Shown here: in pieces, positions 41,501 through 50,159 of the stretch
Layout of the letters: the number at the start of each line of letters is the position of its first letter
Position numbering within the stretch: the first letter of the stretch is position 1
Position numbers and translations under genes: made by a program
The notes under the pieces: generated by a model
The model's database searches: none
What the model was told of the DNA's origin: nothing
Seen by the model: only the letters and a program-made list of their open reading frames with translations
DNA from: Qipengyuania gaetbuli
GTDB taxonomy: Bacteria; Pseudomonadota; Alphaproteobacteria; Sphingomonadales; Sphingomonadaceae
Assembly: GCF_009827315.1 (NCBI RefSeq)
Contig: NZ_WTYF01000004.1
Coordinates: forward strand, 1,302,001-1,366,000
Reading direction: 5' to 3'
DNA: 64,000 nucleotides

Positions 41501-43561
41501 TTGACCCGAATTCGCCGTACCGTCCTTGCCGCAGGCCTGCTGGCCACCGCCTCGATCGCCGCGCAGGCGCAAGCACGCCCGATGACGCCCGAAGACGTCG
41601 CCGCGCTCGAAAGCGTGGGCACCGTGGCCGTCTCGCCCGATGGCCGCAGCATCGCCTACACCACTGCCGCCCTCCCCGACGTGACCGAAGGCGAGGAAAA
41701 CGGTTCGACCGAGCAGCAATTGAAGCTCGCCTACGGCCCCATGAATGCACGCGACTTTCTGCCCGACAGCATGAACGTCTCCGCCATCCAGTATTCGCCC
41801 GATGGCCGCACAATCAGCTTCCTGTGGACCGAAAAGGATGGCGACCGCGCCGTTTGGGGCATCCCGGTCGACGGCGGCGCGCATCGCAAGCTGGCGGCAG
41901 TCAAGGACGCGAGCGTGCGCTCCTATGCCTGGGCGCCCGACGGTTCGGCCATCTGGATGCTGGCCTCTGCCGAAAAGGACAAGGACCGCGAAAAGGAGTC
42001 GAAGGCTGGGTTCAACGCCATCGTCTATGAAGAGGAAGCCCGCCTTAACCGCCTTTTCTCCGCCAAGGTCGGCGCTGAAGTGGATGCCGAGCCGAAGGCC
42101 GTGACCATCCCCGGCTACGTCAGCGGCTTCAAGGTCGCGCCGGGCGGCAAGACCGCCGTGGTCGACAGCGCGCCCACGCCGCAGATCGACGACGAATACA
42201 CTTCCAAGCGTGCCCATGTGATCGACCTTGCCACCGGCAAGGTGCTGGCCGTGGTCGAAACGCCCGGCAAGCTGGGCGATATCGAGGTTTCGCCCGACGG
42301 CAAGCAGCTGTCGATGATCGCGGGCGTCGACATGAACGACCCCGCCGACACGACGCTACACCTCGTCGACGTGGCAAGCGGCAGCTTCCGTGCGCTGAAC
42401 GCGGGCGCGCCCGAAGCTGCGGTCGATGCCGCATGGCTGGCCGACGGCCGTCTTGCTGCAGTGATCCACAAGGGCGTGCAGTCGGCGCTGCGCATCTACA
42501 ACGCCGACGGTTCGATCGCCGAAGAGCATGACGGCGGCGAGCTCATCCTTTCCAACGTGGAAACGGGCGGCAACACCATCGCCGTCGAGGCGAGCAGCCC
42601 GCAGCACCCGACCGAACTATTCGTGTGGAACAACGGCGCCTTCGCCCGCTGGACGCAGCACAATCCGTGGCTGTCGGATATCGACTTCGGCAAGCAGCGC
42701 GCTTTCACTTTCACCGCCACCGATGGCCAGCAGGTCGAGGGCGTTCTCATCGAGCCGGTCGGCGGCGTGCCCAAGGGCGGCGCCCCGCTGATCCTCAACG
42801 TCCACGGCGGCCCCGAAGCGCATGATAGCAATGGCTGGCAGACCGCCTATTCCAAGCCGGGCCAGGTGGCCGCTGGCAAGGGCTATGCCGTCTTCCTGCC
42901 GAACTATCGCGGGTCGACCGGCTACGGCACGGCGTTCTCCAAGCAGCACCAGGGCCGTTACACCGATCCCGAATTCCGCGACCTGGTCGATGCCAAGCGC
43001 GCGCTGGTCGAGGCGGGCATCGCCGATGCCGACCGCGTCGGCGTGACGGGCGGCTCCTACGGCGGCTATGCGACCGCGTGGACCAGCACCTATTACAGCG
43101 ACGAATTCGCGGCCGGTGTCATGTTCGTGGGCATTTCGAACCAGATCTCGAAGTTCGGCACCACCGACATCCCTTATGAGATGTACAATGTGCACAGCCG
43201 CGCATGGCCGTGGGACAACTGGCAGAAGATGCTCGAAGTCTCGCCGATCTACCATGTCGACAAGGCCGAAACCCCGCTGCTGATCATGCACGGTGCCGAG
43301 GACACCCGCGTCGCGCCGAGCCAGAGCTACGAGCTCTACCGCTCGATCAAGGTGCGCAAGCCCGAAACTCCGGTTCGCCTCGTGCTGTACCCGGGCGAAG
43401 GCCACGGCAACCAGAAGGCCGCCGCGCGCTACGATTACAATTTGCGCATGATGGAATGGTTCGACACCTACCTGAAGACGGGCGACCGCGACGCGAAACT
43501 GCCCGATCCGCGCCCCGACCTCGCCGAAGGTACGGTCGGGACGGCCAAGAAGGACGACTGA
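41501..43561 (+). CDS. Exported S9 family prolyl-oligopeptidase-type peptidase
   Basis: A 686-residue exported serine peptidase. The start is a TTG at 41501 with AGAGGAGAG just upstream; no ATG gives the signal peptide (RRTVLAAGLLATASIAAQAQA). The N-terminal beta-propeller (about 35-430) has PD40-like SPDG repeats. The C-terminal alpha/beta-hydrolase domain has nucleophile S519 in GGSYGGYA, D601 in HGAEDTRV and H635 in EGHGNQ, the order of dipeptidyl/acylaminoacyl peptidases (DPP IV/AAP type). It would release dipeptides or acylated residues in the periplasm. Divergent from the amidohydrolase/MBL pair, with its own terminator. Confidence 0.93.
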   Translation: MTRIRRTVLAAGLLATASIAAQAQARPMTPEDVAALESVGTVAVSPDGRSIAYTTAALPDVTEGEENGSTEQQLKLAYGPMNARDFLPDSMNVSAIQYSPDGRTISFLWTEKDGDRAVWGIPVDGGAHRKLAAVKDASVRSYAWAPDGSAIWMLASAEKDKDREKESKAGFNAIVYEEEARLNRLFSAKVGAEVDAEPKAVTIPGYVSGFKVAPGGKTAVVDSAPTPQIDDEYTSKRAHVIDLATGKVLAVVETPGKLGDIEVSPDGKQLSMIAGVDMNDPADTTLHLVDVASGSFRALNAGAPEAAVDAAWLADGRLAAVIHKGVQSALRIYNADGSIAEEHDGGELILSNVETGGNTIAVEASSPQHPTELFVWNNGAFARWTQHNPWLSDIDFGKQRAFTFTATDGQQVEGVLIEPVGGVPKGGAPLILNVHGGPEAHDSNGWQTAYSKPGQVAAGKGYAVFLPNYRGSTGYGTAFSKQHQGRYTDPEFRDLVDAKRALVEAGIADADRVGVTGGSYGGYATAWTSTYYSDEFAAGVMFVGISNQISKFGTTDIPYEMYNVHSRAWPWDNWQKMLEVSPIYHVDKAETPLLIMHGAEDTRVAPSQSYELYRSIKVRKPETPVRLVLYPGEGHGNQKAAARYDYNLRMMEWFDTYLKTGDRDAKLPDPRPDLAEGTVGTAKKDD

Positions 43562-43592
43562 CGGGCGCTTTCTTAAGTCCTGTCTGCTAAAG

Positions 43593-43629
43593 ACCCGCCT
43601 TCCGGACAATTTCGGGAGGCGGGTTTTTT
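43593..43629 (+). terminator. Terminator after S9 peptidase, overlapping next gene's start
   Basis: ACCCGCCT (43593-43600) pairs with AGGCGGGT (43617-43624), extended by TCCG/CGGGA, then six T (43624-43629). The TTG start of the next gene (43628) falls in the T tract and its GGAGG lies in the stem. Confidence 0.85.
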
Positions 43630-44143
43630 GCGGGCATTGCTGGCCATGGCCGTTGGCGCATTCTTCCTTGCGCTTGCATTGGGGCTCATCCCGCTGGGCG
43701 AGGACCAGCCGCCAACCGTCATGATGTGGATCATCGGCATCATGGGCGCTCTCACCCTGCTAGTCGGCATTTCTCACCTGCGCCTGCGGATGAGGCGGCG
43801 CGCGGCCTATTCCGGCGGGCGCGAGCGCAAGGGGACGGTCAGGCTGTTCTCACCTCTTAGCGAGGATAGCGACACGGCCGTTCTACTTTTCGCCAACAGC
43901 CATTCGGAATGGCTGATGTCGGTCGACCTCGGCAGTCTCAAGTCTGTGAAGGAAAAGCTTTCCAAAGGCGTTCAGGCCAAGGCCTATCTGGGCGACGACG
44001 ACCGCATCTACGGCCTCGATATCGGGTCTTTGAAAGCCCTGCCGATTTCGCCCGGCGTGCCTTACGAAGGTAAGCTGCGTAGCCGCATGGAATGGGCGAA
44101 GCGCAAGAAGGCCGAATGGGCCGACAAGGCGGTCGGGCAGTAG
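43628..44143 (+). CDS. Small membrane-anchored hypothetical protein
   Basis: A 171-residue protein with two N-terminal transmembrane helices (about 3-20 and 33-50), a basic stretch RLRMRRRA and a soluble C-terminal half containing VRLFSPLSEDSDTAVLLF and IYGLDIGSLKALPIS. No family recognised. The start is doubtful: TTG 43628 has GGAGG nine bases upstream, but both lie in the terminator of the preceding gene; an ATG at 43646 (after TTG 43637) would shorten it by six residues and still keep helix 1. It converges with DUF2585 4 bp away. May be expressed only from read-through or a promoter inside the previous gene. Confidence 0.6.
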   Translation: MRALLAMAVGAFFLALALGLIPLGEDQPPTVMMWIIGIMGALTLLVGISHLRLRMRRRAAYSGGRERKGTVRLFSPLSEDSDTAVLLFANSHSEWLMSVDLGSLKSVKEKLSKGVQAKAYLGDDDRIYGLDIGSLKALPISPGVPYEGKLRSRMEWAKRKKAEWADKAVGQ

Positions 44144-44147
44144 GCGG

Positions 44148-44741
44148 TCAGCCCAGCGCCTGCCATTCGCGGATGAATTCGAACGGGTAGGCCAGCATAA
44201 TGACGTTGAGCGTGAGATTGTCGCGCACCACCAGCGCCGCGACGACCTCCATTATGATCGCCAGCACCACCGTCACCCGCACGGGCAGCTTGAGGGCGAG
44301 GAAGAACCCCAGGCTCATCCAGCAGATATCGGCCATGGAATTGATGATGCTATCGCCTGAATAGCCCCAATTCACCGTGACCGAACGATAGCGGTCGATG
44401 ACCATCGGCGTGTTCTCGATGATCTCCCATGCTGCTTCGAGGAATACGGCGAGCGTGAAGCTGTACCTCGCAGCCTGCTTGCCGCCGATGCCCGCCCGCG
44501 CGAACAGCAGCCAGCCAAGCGCGTAGAACAGCATCCCGTGGATGATGTGGCTGGGCGTGTACCAGTCGGACAGGTGCTGGCTGTTGCCCGAGGCGTTGAT
44601 GTCCCCGTACCACAGCGCGACATAGCCGCAGGTGCAGATCGGCGGGCGATCCATGGCGAAGAGCACGGCCAGCGTGACGGCCGTGATCACAAGGCCGGCA
44701 ACAATTGCCGTGCGGTGCGGCCTCAATGGGTTCGCGGTCAT
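44148..44741 (-). CDS. DUF2585 (UPF0314) family membrane protein
   Basis: A 197-residue inner-membrane protein of the DUF2585/UPF0314 family, mostly found in alphaproteobacteria and without known function. The start is the ATG at 44741; an upstream ATG in the same frame is less well supported. About four to five helices. Conserved polar residues cluster in the loops: CTCGYVALWYGD near 38-49, SDWYTPSHIIHG, and ENTPMVIDRYRSVTVNWGYSGDS (ends shown: ENTPM, YSGDS). The DWYTPSHxxHG pattern suggests a possible metal- or haem-linked site, which is speculation. It converges on the 171-residue ORF and is separate from the MipA gene upstream. Confidence 0.82.
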   Translation of the reverse strand: MTANPLRPHRTAIVAGLVITAVTLAVLFAMDRPPICTCGYVALWYGDINASGNSQHLSDWYTPSHIIHGMLFYALGWLLFARAGIGGKQAARYSFTLAVFLEAAWEIIENTPMVIDRYRSVTVNWGYSGDSIINSMADICWMSLGFFLALKLPVRVTVVLAIIMEVVAALVVRDNLTLNVIMLAYPFEFIREWQALG

Positions 44742-44798
44742 GAGGGCGAGACTGCGCGCGCAGCCCCGTCCCGACAAGTGAACCGCGAATTCTATCCG

Positions 44799-45680
44799 CT
44801 AGAAAGTATAGCCGATGCCCAGCGCGACGAAATACTGGTTCGAACTGCCGCGTATGCTGGTGAAAGGCGTATCCGCCGCATCGCCGAGCAGTTTCGAATA
44901 GCCGCCCAGCCCGATCAGCGACAATCCTCCGTCGGTCACGTCGCCGTTGAGATCGTAGGCCAGCAGCAGGTTCACCCCGACGCTTTCGAACCCGCCTTCC
45001 GCCTGGAAGCCCGGCAGCACATCGGCTGCAGGCAAGGCCGGATTGGTCGCGGGCACCGAATAGTAATAGTCGGCGAAATCGTCATCGACCCAATTCGTGC
45101 TGACGCTGAGCGAGGCGGCCATCGCGCGGCTGAGCGGGGTGAAATAGGTCACGCTCGGCGACACGGTCATGCCGCCGTGGGCGCCGTTCACGTCCCAGCC
45201 CGCATCGACATTGAAGCTCAGGCTGTCGAAGGGGTTGAGCAGCTTGGGCAGCTTGACCCCGAGGCTTGCCCCCACCTCGATCGCGGTTTCCAGCTCGCCA
45301 TAGGCTGCCACGATATCGTCATCGATGTCGTCGATATCGGCGCGGTCGCGGTTCATGCGCAGCAGCGGCCCCGCGGAAAAGGCAATACCCTCGTCGGGAT
45401 CGGGAATGAAATCGAGCGCGATGCCGGCAGGGCGCGGATTGATCGCCACGCCACCGAGCGAACCCTGGACGATCGGCAGCACGCTGAGCTGGTAGTCGTC
45501 CGACCCTGAATAGCTGGCATTGTAGGCCACGCCCACGCCCACACTGAGGTAATCGCCGTCGAATGCCGTGGTCGGCGGCCCGGCCGGAGGCGACACGTTT
45601 ACATCGGCATCCTGCGCCGCGAGCGGTGTCGCCGCAGTGCCTGCAAGCAGGCCGGCGGCCACGAAAACTGCATATTTCAT
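44799..45680 (-). CDS. MipA/OmpV family outer-membrane protein
   Basis: A 293-residue outer-membrane beta-barrel of the MipA/OmpV family. Signal peptide MKYAVFVAAGLLAGTAATPLAA (cleaved near residue 22), start ATG 45680 behind AGGGA. The N-terminal SVGVGVAYNASYSGSDDYQ segment, alternating hydrophobic strands, and a final aromatic residue (GIGYTF) for barrel assembly are typical. MipA was described as a scaffold for murein enzymes in E. coli, but most homologues are of unknown role. It is divergent from crtY with 126 bp between the starts. No known partner murein enzymes nearby. Confidence 0.87.
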   Translation of the reverse strand: MKYAVFVAAGLLAGTAATPLAAQDADVNVSPPAGPPTTAFDGDYLSVGVGVAYNASYSGSDDYQLSVLPIVQGSLGGVAINPRPAGIALDFIPDPDEGIAFSAGPLLRMNRDRADIDDIDDDIVAAYGELETAIEVGASLGVKLPKLLNPFDSLSFNVDAGWDVNGAHGGMTVSPSVTYFTPLSRAMAASLSVSTNWVDDDFADYYYSVPATNPALPAADVLPGFQAEGGFESVGVNLLLAYDLNGDVTDGGLSLIGLGGYSKLLGDAADTPFTSIRGSSNQYFVALGIGYTF

Positions 45681-45806
45681 CGGGGATTCCCTCGTCTTGC
45701 CCTTCATCCGCCAACGGTCAAACGGCCCGCGCGTTCCGAATCAGCCAAGCCAAAATCGCGCAAAGCGATTGCCGCGCTGCCCCCGCGCCCGTAAGCGACT
45801 TTCCCC

Positions 45807-46991
45807 ATGGGCCGCAGGTTCGACATCGCGATCGTAGGAGGAGGGCTCGCCGGAGGGCTTGCCGCGCTGGCGATCCGCCGCGCGCATCCCTCGCTCTCGC
45901 TCGCCCTGTTCGAAGCGGGCGACAGCTTCGGCGGCAACCACCGCTGGAGCTGGTTCGAAAGCGATTTGTCGCAGCAGGGCGAGGCACTGCTCGCGCCTTT
46001 CGCCAGGACCGAGTGGACCGGCGGCAACGAGGTCCGCTTTCCCGCGCACCGGCGCGTGCTGACCGCCAACTATCGCTCGCTCGACAGCCGCGATTTCGAC
46101 CGCACGCTGCGCCGCGAATTGCCACAGGAAGCCCAGCAGCTCGGCTCGCGGGTGGCGTGCCTCGATGCCTCGGGGATCGAGCTTGCGACCGGAGAGCGCG
46201 TCGAAGCACGAACCGTTATCGACTGCCGCGATGCCGGGTCCAGCAAGCACCTGACCGGCGGCTGGCAGGTTTTCCTCGGCCAGCACCTGCGCACCGCAAG
46301 CCCCCACGGGATAGACCGCCCCGTGATCATGGATGCGACGGTCCGGCAGCACGGCGCCTATCGCTTCGTCTATCTCCTGCCGATGGGGCCGGACGAAATC
46401 TTCGTCGAGGACACCTATTACGCCGACAGCGCCGCGCTCGATGCACCGGCCCTGCGCGAACGCATCGCCGCCTATGCCGCGGACAAGGGCTGGGAAGCCA
46501 CGGTGCTGCACGAGGAAACGGGCGTGCTTCCGGTCATTACCGGGGGCGATTTCGCCGCCTACCGCGCCTCGCTGAAAGAACCCGAAGTGGTGCTGGCCGG
46601 AGCGCGCGGGGGCTTCGTGCATCCGCTGACCAGCTACACCATCCCGGTGGCCGTCGAGAACGCGCTCGCCATTGCCGATGCAGCCGCCTTTCCGCGCGAC
46701 GAGCTTGCCCGCCTGGTCGACCGGCGCGCGCATGAACACTGGCGCCGCACGGGCTTCTATCGCCTGCTCGGCAAGATGCTGTTCGAAGCGGCGATCCCCG
46801 AGGAACGATATCGGGTGTTCGAGCGCTTCTACCGCTTGGGGGAACCCCTGATCGAACGGTTCTATGCCGCGCGCTCCAGCGCCCTCGACAAAATGCGGAT
46901 CCTGTCAGGAAAGCCGCCGGTACCAATTTCGCGTGCGGTCGCAGCCCTGCTTGGCAAGGGAGCGCCGCTCGTCCAAGAGGATCGACGATGA
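45807..46991 (+). CDS. crtY: Lycopene beta-cyclase CrtY
   Basis: A 394-residue FAD-containing lycopene beta-cyclase converting lycopene to beta-carotene through two ring closures at the membrane. It has the N-terminal dinucleotide-binding motif IVGGGLAGGL (residues 9-18), the CrtY signature GDSFGGNHRWSWF, YRFVYLLPM and VEDTYYAD blocks, GGFVHPLTSYTIP, and a basic C-terminus. First gene of a carotenoid operon: its stop overlaps the crtI start as ATGA. No crtZ or crtW in the window, so zeaxanthin or astaxanthin steps, if any, are encoded elsewhere. Confidence 0.95.
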   Translation: MGRRFDIAIVGGGLAGGLAALAIRRAHPSLSLALFEAGDSFGGNHRWSWFESDLSQQGEALLAPFARTEWTGGNEVRFPAHRRVLTANYRSLDSRDFDRTLRRELPQEAQQLGSRVACLDASGIELATGERVEARTVIDCRDAGSSKHLTGGWQVFLGQHLRTASPHGIDRPVIMDATVRQHGAYRFVYLLPMGPDEIFVEDTYYADSAALDAPALRERIAAYAADKGWEATVLHEETGVLPVITGGDFAAYRASLKEPEVVLAGARGGFVHPLTSYTIPVAVENALAIADAAAFPRDELARLVDRRAHEHWRRTGFYRLLGKMLFEAAIPEERYRVFERFYRLGEPLIERFYAARSSALDKMRILSGKPPVPISRAVAALLGKGAPLVQEDRR

Positions 46992-48526
46992 ACGCCGATG
47001 TAACGCCTCCCGATATTTCCTCCGCCACCGAGATTCCGCAGACCGGCCGCACCGCCTGCGTGATCGGCTCCGGTTTCGGCGGCCTTGCGCTTGCCATCCG
47101 CCTGCAGTCCGCCGGCATCGCGACCACCGTCGTGGAAGCGCGGGACAAGCCGGGCGGGCGGGCCTATTACTGGGAGAAGGACGGTTTCACCTTCGATGCC
47201 GGCCCCACCGTCATCACCGATCCCGACTGCCTGCGCGAACTGTGGGGCCTGACCGGCCACGACATGGCCGAGGATATCGAGATCATGCCGGTCATGCCCT
47301 TCTACCGGCTCAACTGGCCCGACGGCACGAATTTCGACTATTCGAACGACGAAGAAGAGCTGTTCGGCGAGATCGCCAAGCTCAACCCCGCGGACGTTGC
47401 CGGATACCAGCGCTTCCTCGACTATTCCGCCGGTGTCTACGAGGAAGGCTACGTCAAGCTGGGCCACAAGCCCTTCCTCGACTTCAAGTCGATGCTCAAG
47501 GCGGCTCCGGCTCTCGCGAAGAAGCAGGCGTGGCGCAGCGTCTATTCGATGGTCTCGAGCTACGTCGAGAACGAGAAGCTGCGCGAGGCGCTGTCGTTCC
47601 ACACGCTGTTGGTCGGCGGCAACCCGATGAAGACCAGCAGCATCTACGCCCTCATTCACAAGCTGGAGAAGGACGGCGGCGTCTGGTGGGCCAAGGGCGG
47701 CACCAACCGGCTCATCGCGGCCATGGTCACCCATTTCGAGCGCATCGGCGGTACCGTCCGCCTGCATGATCCGGTGGTGCAGGTGCACACGCTCGGCAGC
47801 AAGGCGAGCGAGGTCGAAACCCATTCCGGCTGGAAGCAGCGTTTCGACGCGGTCGCCAGCAATGCCGACATCATGCACAGCTACAAGGACCTGCTGACCG
47901 GTTCCAAGCGGGGCAAGACCTACGCCAAGTCGCTGTCGCGCAAGAGCTTTTCGCCCAGCCTCTTCGTCGTCCATTTCGGCATCGAAGGCACCTGGCCGGG
48001 CATCCCGCACCACATGATCCTGTTCGGCCCGCGCTATAAGGGCCTGCTGGAGGACATCTACGATCACGGCGTCCTGCCGCAGGATTTCTCCATCTACCTC
48101 CACCACCCCAGCGTGACCGACCCGGGCATGGCACCCGAAGGCATGAGCACCTTCTACGCGCTTGTGCCGGTGGCCCACATGGGCAAGCTGTCGGTGGACT
48201 GGCAGGAAATGGGCCCGATCCTGGAAAAGCGCATTCTCGACGAGGTCGAGCGGCGCCTGATCCCGGGCCTGCATGGCCGGATCAAGACCAAGTTCCACTA
48301 CGCGCCGCGCGATTTCGCGATGGATTTGAATGCCCACATGGGTAGCGCCTTCAGCCTCGAACCGGTGCTGACGCAGAGCGCTTTCTTCCGCGGGCACAAT
48401 CGCGACGACGTGATCGACAACTTCTACCTCGTGGGCGCGGGCACGCACCCGGGCGCCGGCATCCCCGGCGTCGTCGGCAGCGCCAAGGCGACCGCGGGGC
48501 TCATGCTCGAGGATTTGCTCGCCTGA
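46988..48526 (+). CDS. crtI: Phytoene desaturase CrtI
   Basis: A 512-residue CrtI-type phytoene desaturase that introduces four double bases-to-bonds steps to make lycopene. N-terminal FAD motif VIGSGFGGLALAIRLQSAG (about residues 22-40) followed by KPGGRAYYWEKDGFTFDAGPTV, split here as KPGGRAYYWE and FDAGPT, the CrtI hallmark. The C-terminal bacterial-type carotenoid dehydrogenase signature NFYLVGAGTHPGAGIPGV (near 477-494) is intact. Translationally coupled to crtY (ATGA overlap) and to the LOG gene (TGATG). Four-step desaturation to lycopene is inferred from the presence of crtY downstream in the pathway. Confidence 0.96.
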   Translation: MNADVTPPDISSATEIPQTGRTACVIGSGFGGLALAIRLQSAGIATTVVEARDKPGGRAYYWEKDGFTFDAGPTVITDPDCLRELWGLTGHDMAEDIEIMPVMPFYRLNWPDGTNFDYSNDEEELFGEIAKLNPADVAGYQRFLDYSAGVYEEGYVKLGHKPFLDFKSMLKAAPALAKKQAWRSVYSMVSSYVENEKLREALSFHTLLVGGNPMKTSSIYALIHKLEKDGGVWWAKGGTNRLIAAMVTHFERIGGTVRLHDPVVQVHTLGSKASEVETHSGWKQRFDAVASNADIMHSYKDLLTGSKRGKTYAKSLSRKSFSPSLFVVHFGIEGTWPGIPHHMILFGPRYKGLLEDIYDHGVLPQDFSIYLHHPSVTDPGMAPEGMSTFYALVPVAHMGKLSVDWQEMGPILEKRILDEVERRLIPGLHGRIKTKFHYAPRDFAMDLNAHMGSAFSLEPVLTQSAFFRGHNRDDVIDNFYLVGAGTHPGAGIPGVVGSAKATAGLMLEDLLA

Positions 48527-49107
48527 TGAAACGTCTTGCCGTCTACTGCGGTTCGGCATCGCCCGAAGACCCGCGTTATATCCAGCTTGCCTATGATGTC
48601 GGAGCCGGTCTTGCCGAGCGCGGCATAGGTGTCGTCTACGGCGGTGGCCGCCTCGGCCTGATGGGCGCGACCGCGCGCGGCGCGCTCGATGCGGGCGGCG
48701 AAGTGATCGGGGTCATTCCCGAAGCGCTCGCCAATTCCGAAGTCGCCAATCACGACTGCACCGAACTCTACACCGTTTCCGGCATGCACGAGCGCAAGCA
48801 GCGCTTCACCGATTTGTCCGACGGTTTCGTGACCATCCCCGGCGGGGTCGGCACGATGGACGAATTGTGGGAAGCGATGAGCTGGGCGCAGCTCGGCTAT
48901 CACGACAATCCGGTCGGCCTGCTCAATGCTTTCGGCTTCTATGACGAGCTGATCGCCTTCAACCGCAAGATGGCCGAGGTCGGCTTCGTACGGCCCGTGC
49001 ACCAGGGCATCCTCGTTCACGACACGACGTTAAGCGGTTTGCTTGACCAGATGGAAAACTATGTGCCGCATACGCCGATCTTCCAGATGAAGGCCGACGA
49101 CCTCTGA
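48526..49107 (+). CDS. LOG family protein (TIGR00730), cytokinin riboside phosphoribohydrolase-like
   Basis: A 193-residue Rossmann-fold protein of the LOG/TIGR00730 family. Motifs: AVYCGSA (residues 5-11), YGGGRLGLMGATA, and the catalytic PGGVGTMDELWE (near 104-115). LOG enzymes remove ribose-5-phosphate from AMP-type nucleotides; in plants and some bacteria this makes cytokinins, but bacterial roles are often unrelated. The start overlaps the crtI stop (TGATG) and the stop TGA at 49105 overlaps a CTG that may start crtB, so it is embedded in the carotenoid operon. Why it lies there is unknown. Confidence 0.9.
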   Translation: MKRLAVYCGSASPEDPRYIQLAYDVGAGLAERGIGVVYGGGRLGLMGATARGALDAGGEVIGVIPEALANSEVANHDCTELYTVSGMHERKQRFTDLSDGFVTIPGGVGTMDELWEAMSWAQLGYHDNPVGLLNAFGFYDELIAFNRKMAEVGFVRPVHQGILVHDTTLSGLLDQMENYVPHTPIFQMKADDL

Positions 49108-49202
49108 ACAAGCCGCGCCCCCTTACGACCCAGAACCTGCGCCAGACGCCGGCCCGGGCTGGCGGCGGGCGCGAGCGGCACTTCCTGGTCGACAAGGCGC
49201 GG

Positions 49203-50123
49203 GTGGCGATCGAGGAAGGCTCGCACAGCTTCGCCGCCGCTTCCAAGCTGTTCGACCGCGGGACGCGCGAGCGGGCTTGGCTGCTCTATGCCTGGTGCCG
49301 GCGGTGCGACGACATTGCCGACAACCAGGACAAGGGCGGGCCGCTGGGCGACCAGGGCGACCTAAAGAACGCGGAAGACCGCGTACAGGCCATCCGCGTG
49401 CTGACGAAGCGCGCGCTCGACGAACAGCCAACCGCTGATTTCGCCTTCGACGCTTTCGGGCTGGTCGCCGACGAGACGGGCCTCACCTGGGAAATGGCCA
49501 ACGACATGATCGGCGGCTTCGCGCTCGACGCGACCCGCTGGCAGCCAAAGACCGAGGCCGACATGCTGCGCTACTGCTATCACGTAGCCGGATCGGTCGG
49601 CGTGATGATGGCCGTGGTGATGGGCGTGAGCACCGACGACGGCGAAACGCTCGACCGCGCCTGCGATCTCGGCCTTGCCTTCCAGATGGCGAATATCGCG
49701 CGCGATATCCTCGAAGATGCGGAGGCAGGCCGCTGCTACCTGCCTGCGACATGGCTGGCCGAAAAGGGCTGGCAGGCGGGCGAACACGCGCATCCGGACA
49801 ACCGCTTCGTCCTCGCCAGCCTCATGCCGCGCCTGATTGCACTGATGGAAAAGCACGAGGCGGCATCGAAACTCGGCGCGAAGAAGCTGCGGTTCCGCCA
49901 GCGATGGGCGGTGCTGGCCGCGGCCAATATCTACGGCGCCATCGGGCGCAAGGTCCTCTCCCGCGGCCAGAAGGCGTGGGAACGCCGGGTGCGCGTGAGC
50001 GGGCTCGAAAAACTCTGGCACGTCGCTACCGCTTTTATTGAGGCGCTTTGGAACCGGCCGTCCGGTCCTGCCGAACCGATCATATGGACGCGCCACGATT
50101 TCCGCCCCGTTGCAGGCTGGTAG
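49203..50123 (+). CDS. crtB: Phytoene synthase CrtB
   Basis: Phytoene synthase of the squalene/phytoene synthase family, condensing two geranylgeranyl diphosphates. Aspartate-rich motifs are intact: CDDIAD with D36/D37 and NIARDILEDA with D168/D172 (numbered from GTG 49203). The start is unusual. GTG 49203 opens at VAIEEGSHSF, shortening the first helix by about ten residues relative to family norms. The frame is open upstream and reads plausibly as protein (RERHFLVDKAR) back to CTG 49104, which overlaps the LOG stop as CTGA; no in-frame ATG, GTG or TTG lies between. The real protein may thus have 33 more residues. Last gene of the carotenoid operon. Confidence 0.93.
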   Translation: MAIEEGSHSFAAASKLFDRGTRERAWLLYAWCRRCDDIADNQDKGGPLGDQGDLKNAEDRVQAIRVLTKRALDEQPTADFAFDAFGLVADETGLTWEMANDMIGGFALDATRWQPKTEADMLRYCYHVAGSVGVMMAVVMGVSTDDGETLDRACDLGLAFQMANIARDILEDAEAGRCYLPATWLAEKGWQAGEHAHPDNRFVLASLMPRLIALMEKHEAASKLGAKKLRFRQRWAVLAAANIYGAIGRKVLSRGQKAWERRVRVSGLEKLWHVATAFIEALWNRPSGPAEPIIWTRHDFRPVAGW

Positions 50124-50159
50124 CTTGAAGCTGCGCGACGCTACGTCTAGCGAGCGTCC

